A DNA stretch of 64,000 nt from Glycomyces luteolus (lineage in GTDB: Bacteria; Actinomycetota; Actinomycetes; Mycobacteriales; Micromonosporaceae). The DNA lies in assembly GCF_027622875.1 (NCBI RefSeq), contig NZ_JAPZVP010000002.1, forward strand, positions 360,527 to 424,526, written 5' to 3'. This document shows, one piece after another, positions 43,413-52,424 of the stretch. Below the pieces are notes generated by a model. The model was not told the origin of the DNA, ran no database searches, and saw only the letters and a program-made list of their open reading frames with translations. The position numbers and the translations under genes were made by a program. How positions within the stretch are numbered: position 1 is the stretch's first letter; each line of letters begins with the position of its first letter.

Positions 43413-46070
43413 ATGACCACTCGCAACGTCGACGCCCGACGCCTCAACGTCAAGGGCCTGCTCATCGCGATAGGGCTGCCGGTGGTGCTGGTCGGCGCGC
43501 TGGTGGCGACCCTGCTCGGTACCGGTGCGTTCAGTCGCGACAGCGAGCTCGAGGATTCGAGCCTGTGGCTGTGGACGACTCCGGCCGGTGAGATCGCCCG
43601 CGTGAACGGGCTGACGGCCGCGACCGACGTCCGCTTCCCGCTGACCGACGCGGCCGGGAACGAGGTCCAGATCGAGCAGACCGATTCGCATCTGCTGCTG
43701 CGGGAGATCGCCTCGGGAAAGGTCTCGGCGATCGACCTCTCCACTCTGGAGTTGACCGGCGAGGCCGAGACCGCGCCCGGTGAGGGCGTGCGCCTGGCGC
43801 TCGCCGACGAGGGCGCGTTCATCATCGATCAGACGCAGGGCCTGGTCAACCAGGTCGACCCGTCCACGCTCGCCGCGATCGGCGACCCGCTGCAGTTCCC
43901 CGCCGGGCTGACCGGCGGCGCGTTCGACACGGCCGGGAAGCTCTGGATCGGCGTGCCGCGCGAGGGCACGATCGTGCAGATCGAGCCGAAGGAGAAGGGC
44001 GCCCGGACCGTCGCGACCGAGGTCGTGGCCGAGCCCCGCCAGGAGCTGGCGCTCACCGTCCTGGGTGACGGTGTGGCCGTGCTGAACTCCACCGCGAAGA
44101 AGATGACGACGATCCGCGCCGACGGCCGCCGGTCCCAGACCGATGTGGAGCTGGTCGGCCCGGCCGAAACGGCCGACACCAGCCCGGGCACGATCGCCTC
44201 GGTCACGGTGACCGATCCGCCTTCGGTCGTCACGGTCAATGATGAGGAGTCGAAGCGGTTCTCGATCGCTGCGGCGCCCTCGAACCTCCTCGGCGCCTCA
44301 GTGGAATTCCACCAGCGGATCTACGTCCCGGACGGCGCCTCGGGCCTGGTCTGGGTCTACGACCTGGACGGCAACGAGCTGGACCGGATCGAGATCGACG
44401 CGGGCGGGGGCCCGGTCGAGCTCTACCACACCGGCGACACGCTGTTCGCCAACGCGGTCAACACGAACGCGGCCGTGGTCGTCTCCTCCGACGGCAACGC
44501 CCGCCAGGCCGAGAAGGACCGCGACGACATCCTCGGCGGCAACGCCCCGCCGGAGGAAGAGGAAGACGCCGGCGACGAAGGCGATGACGAAGGCGACGAC
44601 GAGACCGCCCCCGAGATCGGCCCGCCCGGGGCGGTCACCAACCTCCGCGGCACCGTCGGCGACGGCCTCATCAACCTGTCCTGGGACGCCGCGCCCAACA
44701 ACGGCTCCGCGCTCACCAAGTACACGATCGAAGGCGCGGGCCAGACCTGGGAGATCGCCCCGGACCAGCGGGTCCTGGAGATCAAGGACCTCGAGAACGG
44801 CACGCCGTACACCTTCACGGTGACCGCCCACAACGCCGAAGGCCAGGGCGACGCCGCGACCTCCCCGTCGATCACGCCCTCCGCCGAGGTCCCCGACCCG
44901 GTCGCCAGCGTCGAGGCCACTGCCAACAACGACGGCACCGTCACCGTGACGTGGGACGAGGCCAACGGCCAGGGCAACGACGTCTCCGGCTACCAGATCG
45001 AGGCCATCGCCTCCGGGAAGAACGTCGTCGTCGGCCGGTCCGACACGACCACGTTCACCGTCCCCGAAGGGACCCTCGACTACGGCACCGGTTACGTCTT
45101 CCAGGTGACGACCCTCGCCGGGGCCGCCGCTTCAACGCCGTCACCGCCGTCGAACTCGGTCACCCCGTTCAATGTGCCCGACAAGCCGTCCGAGCTGCTC
45201 GCCGAGACCGCGAGCGACGCCGCCGGATCGATCGACGTGACCTGGCAGCAGCCGTCCAACAACGGCCGTGACATCACGAAGTACATCGTCAGGGCCGGAT
45301 CCCAGACCGTCGAGGTCGGCGGGAACACCACCACCGCACGCGTCTCGGGCTTCGGCAACGGTGAAGAGGTCCCCGTCTCGGTCGTCGCGGTCAACGAGGC
45401 CGGTGAGTCCGAACCGGCCACGACCACCTCGAACACGATGGTCGCCCCGCAGGCCGCCATCACGGGCTGGTCGAGCGACACCCACTACATGACGATCGAC
45501 TTCACCTTCGACGACGGCGGCGGCGACGCCACCTGCCAGCTCTTCCGGCACCCCTCCTCCGGAGAGGTCGCCGACACCGAGGAAGCGTGCGACGGGTCGA
45601 TCACCTCGACCAAGTACTACTCCTCGACCGAGTACACGTGGCATGTCGAGATCACCAACCCCGTGGGCGTGGTGGACACCGAGAAGCAGCTGACCAACAC
45701 CAAGAACATCAACGGCACGGTGTACTTCGGCTGCTCGGAGATCGACAACAACTACTGCAGCACCCCGAACTCGCAGAACGGCGGCCAGGACGGCGTGTCG
45801 ATCCAGACCAAGCCGAGCAACGGCGACCACCTCGGCTACGTCAAGACCGGCAGGGCGCTGACCGCGAAATGCTGGACCACCGGTACTACGATCACCCCGC
45901 GCGGGAACGAGAGCGACGGCGCCGTCGACTACCACCCGGGCAAGGACGCCACCGACAAGTGGATCCGGGTCAACTACGGAGACAACGAGAACGCGTACAT
46001 CTCGTTCGCCTGGTACAACCTCGACGGTCAAGGAAAGAACTCGATCGAGGGCCTCGTCCCATGCAACTAG
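43413..46070 (+). CDS. Membrane-anchored protein with three fibronectin type III domains
   Basis: The 885-residue protein has a short basic cytoplasmic start, a TM helix at about 15-37, and an extracellular region. Residues about 50-370 form repeated strand pairs (IDLSTLELTGEAE, VNQVDPSTLAAIGDP, LWIGVPREGTIVQIEP) that look like a beta-propeller. An acidic linker (EEEEDAGDEGDDEGDDE) follows, then three FN3 domains from about 405, 497 and 590 (INLSWDAAPNNGSALTKY, VTVTWDEANGQGNDVSGY, IDVTWQQPSNNGRDITKY). The C-terminal 200 residues have paired cysteines and no domain I know. It heads the MoxR/DUF58/transglutaminase operon. Confidence 0.85.
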   Translation: MTTRNVDARRLNVKGLLIAIGLPVVLVGALVATLLGTGAFSRDSELEDSSLWLWTTPAGEIARVNGLTAATDVRFPLTDAAGNEVQIEQTDSHLLLREIASGKVSAIDLSTLELTGEAETAPGEGVRLALADEGAFIIDQTQGLVNQVDPSTLAAIGDPLQFPAGLTGGAFDTAGKLWIGVPREGTIVQIEPKEKGARTVATEVVAEPRQELALTVLGDGVAVLNSTAKKMTTIRADGRRSQTDVELVGPAETADTSPGTIASVTVTDPPSVVTVNDEESKRFSIAAAPSNLLGASVEFHQRIYVPDGASGLVWVYDLDGNELDRIEIDAGGGPVELYHTGDTLFANAVNTNAAVVVSSDGNARQAEKDRDDILGGNAPPEEEEDAGDEGDDEGDDETAPEIGPPGAVTNLRGTVGDGLINLSWDAAPNNGSALTKYTIEGAGQTWEIAPDQRVLEIKDLENGTPYTFTVTAHNAEGQGDAATSPSITPSAEVPDPVASVEATANNDGTVTVTWDEANGQGNDVSGYQIEAIASGKNVVVGRSDTTTFTVPEGTLDYGTGYVFQVTTLAGAAASTPSPPSNSVTPFNVPDKPSELLAETASDAAGSIDVTWQQPSNNGRDITKYIVRAGSQTVEVGGNTTTARVSGFGNGEEVPVSVVAVNEAGESEPATTTSNTMVAPQAAITGWSSDTHYMTIDFTFDDGGGDATCQLFRHPSSGEVADTEEACDGSITSTKYYSSTEYTWHVEITNPVGVVDTEKQLTNTKNINGTVYFGCSEIDNNYCSTPNSQNGGQDGVSIQTKPSNGDHLGYVKTGRALTAKCWTTGTTITPRGNESDGAVDYHPGKDATDKWIRVNYGDNENAYISFAWYNLDGQGKNSIEGLVPCN

Positions 46071-46085
46071 CAAGGAGAACTTCCC

Positions 46086-47111
46086 GTGCACGACACCTCG
46101 CAGACCCACCCGCTGCAAGTGCCTAGGCGCCTGCAGCAGCCGGTCCAGCTGGGTTCCGCGCAGGCCGAGCAGTTCGCCGCGACGTTCGAGGCGCTGGCCT
46201 CGGCCGTCGACACGATCGTGCTCGGCAAGCAGGAGGTCGTGCGCCTGGCGCTGACGGCCATGTTCTCCGAAGGGCACATCCTCCTCGAAGACGTGCCCGG
46301 GACCGGCAAGACCACGCTCGCCCGGACGATCGCCGCCGCGGTCTCCGGGCAGTGGCGGCGCATCCAGTTCACGCCGGACCTCCTGCCTTCCGACGTCTCG
46401 GGCGTGACGATCTTCAACCAGGCCAGCGGCGCCTTCGAGTTCCACCCCGGCCCGGTGTTCGCGAACATCGTGATCGCCGACGAGATCAACCGGGCCAGCC
46501 CGAAGACCCAGTCCGCGCTCCTGGAGGTCATGGAGGAAGGCCGCGTCACCGTGGACGGCAACCCGCACCAGGTGCCGCAGCCGTTTCTCGTGGTCGCCAC
46601 CCAGAACCCCGTCGAGATGGACGGCACCTACCGCTTGCCCGAGGCCCAGCTCGACCGCTTCCTCGTGAAGCTCAGCGTCGGCTACCCGGTCGAGGCCGCC
46701 GAGATCGAGGTCCTGCGCGGCACGCACCAGCGCAGCCCCGAGCATCTCGCGCCGGTGGTCGACACCGACACGGTGGCGCAGATGGCGGAGATGGCCAAGC
46801 ACGTGTACATCGCCGAGCCGCTGTACACCTACCTTGTGCAGCTCGCGAACGCGACCCGGAACCACCCGCAGGTGGCCGTCGGCGTCAGCCCGCGCGGTCT
46901 CATCGCGTTGACCAGGGCCGCAAGCGTGTTCGCGCTCTCGCAGGGCCGCACGTACATCATCCCGGAGGACGTGAAGGCCCTGGCGGTGCCGGTGTTCGCG
47001 CACCGCATCCAGACCGCCCCCGACGCGGCCATGCGCGGCGTCACCGGCGCCGCGATCGTCGCGGACGCCTTCGACCAGGTCCCCGTTCCGCTGCCGGCCT
47101 CGGCGGCATGA
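46086..47111 (+). CDS. MoxR-family AAA+ ATPase
   Basis: The 341-residue protein starts at GTG 46086 after GGAGAA. It has Walker A VPGTGKTTLA at about residue 75, Walker B VIADEINRASP, sensor 1 VVATQNPVEMDGTYRLPEAQLDRF with the MoxR-specific NP motif, and sensor 2 in SPRGLIALTRAA. MoxR ATPases act as chaperones for partner complexes, usually with DUF58 and VWA proteins. Fifteen bases after the FN3 gene; overlaps the DUF58 gene by four bases (ATGA). Confidence 0.95.
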   Translation: MHDTSQTHPLQVPRRLQQPVQLGSAQAEQFAATFEALASAVDTIVLGKQEVVRLALTAMFSEGHILLEDVPGTGKTTLARTIAAAVSGQWRRIQFTPDLLPSDVSGVTIFNQASGAFEFHPGPVFANIVIADEINRASPKTQSALLEVMEEGRVTVDGNPHQVPQPFLVVATQNPVEMDGTYRLPEAQLDRFLVKLSVGYPVEAAEIEVLRGTHQRSPEHLAPVVDTDTVAQMAEMAKHVYIAEPLYTYLVQLANATRNHPQVAVGVSPRGLIALTRAASVFALSQGRTYIIPEDVKALAVPVFAHRIQTAPDAAMRGVTGAAIVADAFDQVPVPLPASAA

Positions 47112-48409
47112 GCGAGTCCGGTCGGGCCTCCGGACCCGCACCGGGCGAGGCCGAGAAGTCCATTTCGGCCCCACGGCGACGCTTGCGAGCCGTAGATCAG
47201 GAGAGCCAGGCCGCTAAGCGGATCGCGAACCTCGCACTCGCGGTGCCGGTCACCGGCCGCGGCGTCGGGCTCGCCCTCGCGGCGGTCGGACTGCTCATCG
47301 CGGGTTGGGTCTGGGGCTACCCGGAGCTGGCGACGCTCGGCGCGGCCTCCGCGCTCGCGTGCGTTGCCGCCGGATCCGTGATCGCCGCCAAGCCGCGCCT
47401 CGAAGTCGAGCGCGCCGTCGCCCCCGACCGGATTTCGGTGGGCCACGACGCCACGGTCACCTTGAACGTGCGCAACGCCGGGCGCTGGCGCTCGGTGAAC
47501 GCCCGCGCGGTCGACGCCTACGGCGGCTCCGGCCTCGAGACCCGCCGCGTCTCGATCCCGCTCGCGCGCCTGCGACCGGGCAAGAGCGCCGGGGCGAGCT
47601 ACGCGATCAAGGCGGAGCGGCGCGGCGTGGTCGACGCCGGTCCGCTGACGATCGGCAAGCGCGACCTCCTCGGGCTGGCCGCGACCGCCGGGACCTTCGG
47701 TACGACCGCGCGCCTGTGGATCCACCCGCGCCTGCACCAGCTCGGCCGCACCCCGGACGGCCTCGCCCGCTCGCTCGAAGGCACTGCCGACAAGGTCGAG
47801 CAGGGCTCGCTCACCTTCCACGCCTTGCGCGAGTACGTGATCGGCGACGAGCTGCGGCACGTCCACTGGCGCACGTCGGCGCGCATCGGCAAGCTCATGG
47901 TGAAGGAGCACCTCGACACCTCGCTGCCCACGGTGGCGATCGCGATCGACGACCGCGCCGATAGCTGGCCCGCCTCGCCGGGATCGCTTGCACCGCAACC
48001 GTTCGAGGCCGCCTGCGAGGCCGCCTATTCGATCCTCACCGCCTGCTTCCGCGCCGAGTACCACGCGGCGCTCGTACCGGCCTCCGGCGCGGTCGTCTCC
48101 GGGGCCGGGCGCGACTCCTACGGCGACCTGCTCGCCGAGCTGGCCCCCGACGCGAAGGACTCGCTGAGCGCGTACGTCTCCCGCCTCACCGCCGCCCGCT
48201 ACGGCGACACGCTGGTGTGGATCACCGGCACCGAGCCGCCCACGGACCGGCTCGCCACCCTCAAGCGCGCCTACCCCACCGTCATCGCGGTGCACCTCGC
48301 GCTCGGCCTGCCGACCTCGGCTTCGCTCGCCGGGGGCGTGCCCACGATCCGCGCGGCCGACGGCGAGCAGTTCGCGGCGGCCTGGAACAACGGCGGGACG
48401 CGGCTGTGA
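47108..48409 (+). CDS. DUF58 domain membrane protein
   Basis: The 433-residue protein starts at ATG 47108, coupled to the MoxR stop. After a polar N-terminus two TM helices lie at about 55-95 (VGLALAAVGLLIAGWVWGY, ATLGAASALACVAAGSVIA). A beta-sandwich follows (VERAVAPDRISVGHDATVTLNVRN), then the DUF58 core LREYVIGDELRHVHWRTSARIGKLMVKE and a VWA-like segment (VAIAIDDRADSW). DUF58 proteins form a membrane partner of MoxR. It overlaps the transglutaminase gene by four bases (GTGA). Confidence 0.93.
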   Translation: MSESGRASGPAPGEAEKSISAPRRRLRAVDQESQAAKRIANLALAVPVTGRGVGLALAAVGLLIAGWVWGYPELATLGAASALACVAAGSVIAAKPRLEVERAVAPDRISVGHDATVTLNVRNAGRWRSVNARAVDAYGGSGLETRRVSIPLARLRPGKSAGASYAIKAERRGVVDAGPLTIGKRDLLGLAATAGTFGTTARLWIHPRLHQLGRTPDGLARSLEGTADKVEQGSLTFHALREYVIGDELRHVHWRTSARIGKLMVKEHLDTSLPTVAIAIDDRADSWPASPGSLAPQPFEAACEAAYSILTACFRAEYHAALVPASGAVVSGAGRDSYGDLLAELAPDAKDSLSAYVSRLTAARYGDTLVWITGTEPPTDRLATLKRAYPTVIAVHLALGLPTSASLAGGVPTIRAADGEQFAAAWNNGGTRL

Positions 48410-50538
48410 GCACGAGAAGGACCCGCTACCGACTGCGCGTCGCCGCCGTCGCCGCCTGCCTCACCCTCATGTGCGTGGTCGCGGGCACCGTCGCGGCCCG
48501 GGTCTACCACGGCCAGATGCTCCTGCTGCTGGTCGCCGGGGCCGCGTTCGGCGCGTTCGCGATCGGCTTCGCGCTGCGCAACCGCCCCTCGTTCCTCGCT
48601 CCCGGCATCTCGGCCACGGGCCTGGCCGCGTACCTCCTCGGGGCGATCGCGCTCACGAGCGACGGCACGGAACCGCTCGGCGTCACGATCGTCGACGCGC
48701 TGGTGAACGCCGTGCCGCGCACGCTGACCGCGCTCATCCCGGTCGAGCCGGTCCCCGACACCGTGGTGGTGCCGGTCTTCCTGACGTGGCTCGCCGCCTC
48801 GCTCTCATGCGAGTTCGCGATCCGATACGGCCGCACGCTCCTCGGCTGCCTGCCGCCGACGCTGCTGTACGGCGCGGGCCTGTACCTGGTCGGCCCGAAC
48901 GCCGACGCGGGGCCGCTGTACGCGATCGCGTTCTGCGTGCTCGCGGCCGCGGCGCTCGCGGTGACCGCCGCGCCGCCCGAGCGCCGGCCCGACCGCGACG
49001 CCACTGTGGACGGTCAAGCGCCCTCGCGCATGCCCGCGCTCATGGGCGCGGTCATCACCACCACGGTGCTGCTCGCTGCTGTCGCGGTCCTTGGCCCGGC
49101 CGCGGCCCGGCTGGTGACGACCAGCCCGGGCGACCCGCGCGAGTACGTGGAGCCGCCGCAGCTCACGGACATCGACCTCAACCCGCTCGTGCGCATCGCC
49201 GAATGGGCGCAGTACCCCGAGCAGGAGCTGTTCAAGGCGGACACGAGCGCCGACGCGTGGATGCGCCTCGCCGTGCTCACCGAATACGACGGCACCACCT
49301 GGCAGGCCACCGGCGACTTCCGCACCGCGGGCACCGTGGTCCCCGGCGCGGGCGAGGCGACCTACTCGGCGGACGTCGAGATCATCGAGCTCGGCGGCAA
49401 ACTCGTGCCCGCCGCCGCCGACCCCGCGAGCGTCACCGATCTGCCGATCGCCGTGAACCTCTACACGAAATGCCTGCTCACTCCGGACGGCCTCGCCACG
49501 GGCACGAGCTTCCACGTCGACTCCGCGCTCGTCGCCAACGATCCGGCGGGCGCCGAGTCGGCCCGCCCGGACCTCTCCGACGTCACGACCGTCGGCGTCC
49601 CGCCCGGGACCCCCGAGATCATGGCGACCATCGCCGAGTACATCAACGCCACCTACGACACGCCTTACGAACGGGCCCAAGGGCTCGCGGACTTCCTCTC
49701 CCAGCACTACTCCTTCGACGCCCAAGCGCCCTCCGGTCACGACCTGCCCGCCCTCGGGTTCTTCCTCGGCAGCCCCGTCACCGCCGGCGGGCAGCGCGGC
49801 ACCAGCGAGCATTTCGCGGCGGCGTACGCGGTGATCGCCCGCATGGTGGGCCTGCCGAGCCGGGTCGTGGTCGGTTTCGACGTGCCGTCGGGGTCGAGCA
49901 CGGTCACGGCCGCGCAGGGCCAGGCCTGGCCGGAGGTCGCGTTCGACGGGCCCGGGTGGGTCCGCTTCGATCCGATGCCGGCCGCCGGGGTCGCTCCGGT
50001 CCCGCCGGAGGAGACGCTGGAGAAGATGGAGGAGGAGACGCCGAGCCCTGAGGAGGCCGAGGGCGGCGGCGGTGAGGCCGAGGACTTCAACGACGAGGCG
50101 CTGGAGCAGGACGGCGACTTCAACGAGGAGGCCGGGCAGGCGGGCGGCGGGGTGCCGCGCTGGGTCTGGTACGCGGCGGGCGCGCTGCTGCTGGCCTGTG
50201 TGCCGTTGGCGCTCAAGCTGCGTCGTGCGCTGCGGCGGAGGCGGCGCCTGCGGAGGGGGTCGCCGGCGGAGCGGGTCGCGGGTGCTTGGGCCGAGGTGCT
50301 GGCGGAGGCTTCGCGGGCGGGTGTGAAGGTGCCCGGCCATGCGAACGCGGAGGAGGCTGCGGGGCGTCTGTCGGCGTTGAAGGCCGATATCGGGGCTTTG
50401 CCGCGTCTGGTGAACGCCGCGGCTTTCGCGCCGGGGGCGGTCTCGGAAGCGGACGCGCGTGCCGCGACGGCATTGGTCGGACCATTCTCACGGACAATCA
50501 GGCATCAAGTGAAATGGTTGAGACGTTTCTTGACTTAA
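48406..50538 (+). CDS. TgpA-like transglutaminase-domain membrane protein, catalytic residues altered
   Basis: The 710-residue protein (GTG 48406) has about seven N-terminal TM helices, a large extracellular domain, one TM helix at about 583-605 and a cytoplasmic C-terminus with basic RRALRRRRRLRRG. The transglutaminase core lies at about 400-530. The catalytic Cys motif (GxCxxFA) reads GTSEHFAAAYAVIARMVGLPSR, so Cys is Ser; the His motif (HAWPEV) reads QAWPEVAFDGPGWVRFDPMP, so His is Gln; only the Asp remains. It is probably a non-catalytic scaffold or binder. Last gene of the four-gene operon. Confidence 0.92.
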   Translation: MSTRRTRYRLRVAAVAACLTLMCVVAGTVAARVYHGQMLLLLVAGAAFGAFAIGFALRNRPSFLAPGISATGLAAYLLGAIALTSDGTEPLGVTIVDALVNAVPRTLTALIPVEPVPDTVVVPVFLTWLAASLSCEFAIRYGRTLLGCLPPTLLYGAGLYLVGPNADAGPLYAIAFCVLAAAALAVTAAPPERRPDRDATVDGQAPSRMPALMGAVITTTVLLAAVAVLGPAAARLVTTSPGDPREYVEPPQLTDIDLNPLVRIAEWAQYPEQELFKADTSADAWMRLAVLTEYDGTTWQATGDFRTAGTVVPGAGEATYSADVEIIELGGKLVPAAADPASVTDLPIAVNLYTKCLLTPDGLATGTSFHVDSALVANDPAGAESARPDLSDVTTVGVPPGTPEIMATIAEYINATYDTPYERAQGLADFLSQHYSFDAQAPSGHDLPALGFFLGSPVTAGGQRGTSEHFAAAYAVIARMVGLPSRVVVGFDVPSGSSTVTAAQGQAWPEVAFDGPGWVRFDPMPAAGVAPVPPEETLEKMEEETPSPEEAEGGGGEAEDFNDEALEQDGDFNEEAGQAGGGVPRWVWYAAGALLLACVPLALKLRRALRRRRRLRRGSPAERVAGAWAEVLAEASRAGVKVPGHANAEEAAGRLSALKADIGALPRLVNAAAFAPGAVSEADARAATALVGPFSRTIRHQVKWLRRFLT

Positions 50539-50630
50539 CGTGTGGCCGTTACGAGTTGTTATGACCGTTGAAAATTGATCATGGGCGGGGCGATCCCACT
50601 CCGTGGTGTAGACCTGGCAGACTGTGACAT

Positions 50631-50846
50631 ATGGAGAACCCCTTCTTCTCTGTCCGTTTCCGCGGATACGACCGAGCCCAAGTCGACCGTGCCGTGGCCC
50701 GCGTCAGAAGAGCCACTGAGGCCGGCGCGCCTCCGCATCCCGACTCCCTCGCCGATCTGGGTTTCCAATTGACCTTGCGCGGCTACGACACCCGGGAGGT
50801 GGACGAGTACTTCACCGAAGTCGCGAGATCCCTTCGAGGCAGCTAG
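50631..50846 (+). CDS. Small DivIVA-motif protein (71 aa)
   Basis: The protein has two copies of the DivIVA N-terminal signature: FFSVRFRGYDRAQVDRAVARV and FQLTLRGYDTREVDEYFTEV. In DivIVA/Wag31 this segment binds curved membrane and starts a coiled coil; here the coil is absent, so it may be a soluble decoy or a membrane-binding peptide. No clear Shine-Dalgarno. Its TAG stop is the first half of the -10 box of the next gene. Confidence 0.8.
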   Translation: MENPFFSVRFRGYDRAQVDRAVARVRRATEAGAPPHPDSLADLGFQLTLRGYDTREVDEYFTEVARSLRGS

Positions 50847-50849
50847 TCT
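50844..50849 (+). promoter_or_regulatory. -10 element TAGTCT overlapping a stop codon
   Basis: TAGTCT begins with the TAG of the DivIVA-like gene and ends six bases before GTG 50856 of the next gene, placing the transcription start on that GTG. Confidence 0.55.
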
Positions 50850-50855
50850 GGGGGC

Positions 50856-51356
50856 GTGACCGCGCAGGATCCGTATCAGCCTCACATGCAGCCGCCGCCT
50901 CCCCAGGCCGCTCCGCCGGTCCACGGCTACGCGCAGCCGCAGTACCAGCACCCGTATCCGATGCAGCCGATGCAACCCGTGCATCCGGTCTGGCAGCCGA
51001 TGGCAGTCCCCGCACCTGCCATGGTCGACGGCTTTCTCCTCTGGTTCCCGCGTCTCAAGCCGATTCCCTCGGGTCCGGCCATCGGTTCACTGGTGGCCGG
51101 GATCGCGGGCATCGGGGGCGCGATCCCGGGGCTGTTCGGCGCGATCTTCAGTCCTTGGGCGGGCCTTACGTTCTTCATGTCGGCAGCGCTCTTCGGCATC
51201 GGCTCGGTGTCCTTGGCCGTGTACGCGCGGCGCCAGATCCGGGCCGCGCAAGGCGGCGTCTCGGGCAAGGGCGTGGCGACGACGGGTCTGGTCCTGGGCC
51301 TCGTGGCCTGCGGCCTCGCGCTCATCACCGGCCTGATATCGCTGGCGACCGCTTAG
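50856..51356 (+). CDS. Proline/glutamine-rich membrane protein (DUF4190-like)
   Basis: The 166-residue protein has a cytoplasmic N-terminus of about 55 residues rich in Pro, Gln, Tyr and Met (HPYPMQPMQPVHPVWQPM), then two or three TM helices: GSLVAGIAGIGGAIPGLFGAIF, FFMSAALFGIGSVSLAVYA and TTGLVLGLVACGLALITGLI. AARRQIRAAQGGVSGKGVATTGLVLG between the last two matches the DUF4190 core. Function unknown. Leaderless GTG start. It ends at an anomalous G/C tract. Confidence 0.8.
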   Translation: MTAQDPYQPHMQPPPPQAAPPVHGYAQPQYQHPYPMQPMQPVHPVWQPMAVPAPAMVDGFLLWFPRLKPIPSGPAIGSLVAGIAGIGGAIPGLFGAIFSPWAGLTFFMSAALFGIGSVSLAVYARRQIRAAQGGVSGKGVATTGLVLGLVACGLALITGLISLATA

Positions 51357-51364
51357 ACCACAAC

Positions 51365-51511
51365 GCAGCGGCGGGGGGGGCGGGGGGGGGGGGGGCGCCC
51401 GCGGGGGGGGGGGGGGGGGGGGTGTGGTGGGGGGGGGGAGGGGGGCCGGCCCCCCCCCAACAACCCCCCCCCCGCCGGCGCGCCCCGCCGGGCCCCCCCC
51501 CCCGCCGCTGC
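51365..51511. repeat. Second near-pure G/C tract framed by an inverted repeat
   Basis: GCAGCGGCGGGGGGG at the left and CCCCCCCGCCGCTGC at the right are complementary. Between them are runs of up to 20 G or C. Like the tract at 27604-27732 it lies between convergent genes. The interior is probably unreliable sequence within a terminator hairpin. Confidence 0.7.
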
Positions 51512-51517
51512 CTTCGT

Positions 51518-52177
51518 CTAGCAGTAGGTGTTGAAGTGCGACTGGATCGCGGTCTTCTCCGCGGCGTTCACGGAGAGGTCGTACAGGTACTTCACGTGCG
51601 TCCAGGCCTTGACATAGTCGCAGCGCACCGAGGTGTTGGTGGGCATCCACTCGGCCGGGTCCTTGTCGCCCTTGGAGGAGTTCGCCGAGGTGGTGGCGAT
51701 CCACAGCTGCGGGGAGCTGATGTCGTTGGCGAAGTCCTCGCGCTCGGCGGTGGTCCACTGGCTCGCGCCGGAGGCCCAGGCCTCGGAGAGGGCCACGACG
51801 TGGTCGACGGTGGCGTTGGAGACCGTCGAGGTCCAGGTGTTGTCGAAGTCGGACTGCCAGGAGCCTGAGTCGGGCTGGCAGTCGGAGCCGGTCTGGACGT
51901 TCGAGCCGTCGCGCTTGAGCACGTACTGGCGGGCGGTGCAGCCGCCGCCGACCGAGGACCAGTGGGGGAAGAGGTCGCGGTCGTAGGAGTCGCCGTTCGA
52001 CTCGTTCGCGACGGTGAGCTGGTTGAGCTCGGACTGCGCGGTCGAGAGCGAGGGGATGCCAGGGGGCCGCACGGCTCCGGCGGGGGCGGTGTCGAGGACG
52101 AGCACGGTGAGGACGGCGAGCGAGGCCGCCGCCGCGATGGCGAGGGCACGCTTCGCGGCGCGCTTGACTGCTTGCAT
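51518..52177 (-). CDS. Secreted HNH-family nuclease (GmrSD/DUF1524 C-terminal domain type)
   Basis: Start ATG 52177 follows GGAG by five bases. The 219-residue protein has a Sec signal peptide (KRAAKRALAIAAAASLAVLTVLVL, cleavage near APAGA) and the DUF1524 nuclease core: YDRDLFPHW, CTARQYVLKRDG, ATVDHVVALSEAWASGASQW with the His of the HNH motif, FANDISSPQLWIATTSANSSKGDKDPAEWMP and CDYVKAW. Four cysteines suit disulfides outside the cell. Actinomycete members are extracellular DNases or RNases for nutrient scavenging or competition. Upstream DNA (52178-52424) holds no gene. Confidence 0.9.
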   Translation of the reverse strand: MQAVKRAAKRALAIAAAASLAVLTVLVLDTAPAGAVRPPGIPSLSTAQSELNQLTVANESNGDSYDRDLFPHWSSVGGGCTARQYVLKRDGSNVQTGSDCQPDSGSWQSDFDNTWTSTVSNATVDHVVALSEAWASGASQWTTAEREDFANDISSPQLWIATTSANSSKGDKDPAEWMPTNTSVRCDYVKAWTHVKYLYDLSVNAAEKTAIQSHFNTYC

Positions 52178-52424
52178 GGAGGCTCCTGTGGGGGAGTGAC
52201 CGGCGGATTCAGGGGGACGGGCGGGAACGGCGCACGTGAATGCGATGTTCACTCGTGAATCATCGAATCATGGGATGTCAGCGCCGCGCAAGGGGCGAAG
52301 GCAATCTTTTACCCACAGGACATTGCAAACTTACGAAATCATCTGGATGTGGACATCTGCGGCAGCGGCGCTTCCGTCCTCGCAAGTCCGTTTTCGCCGG
52401 CGGACGACTGGGTACGATCGCGGC

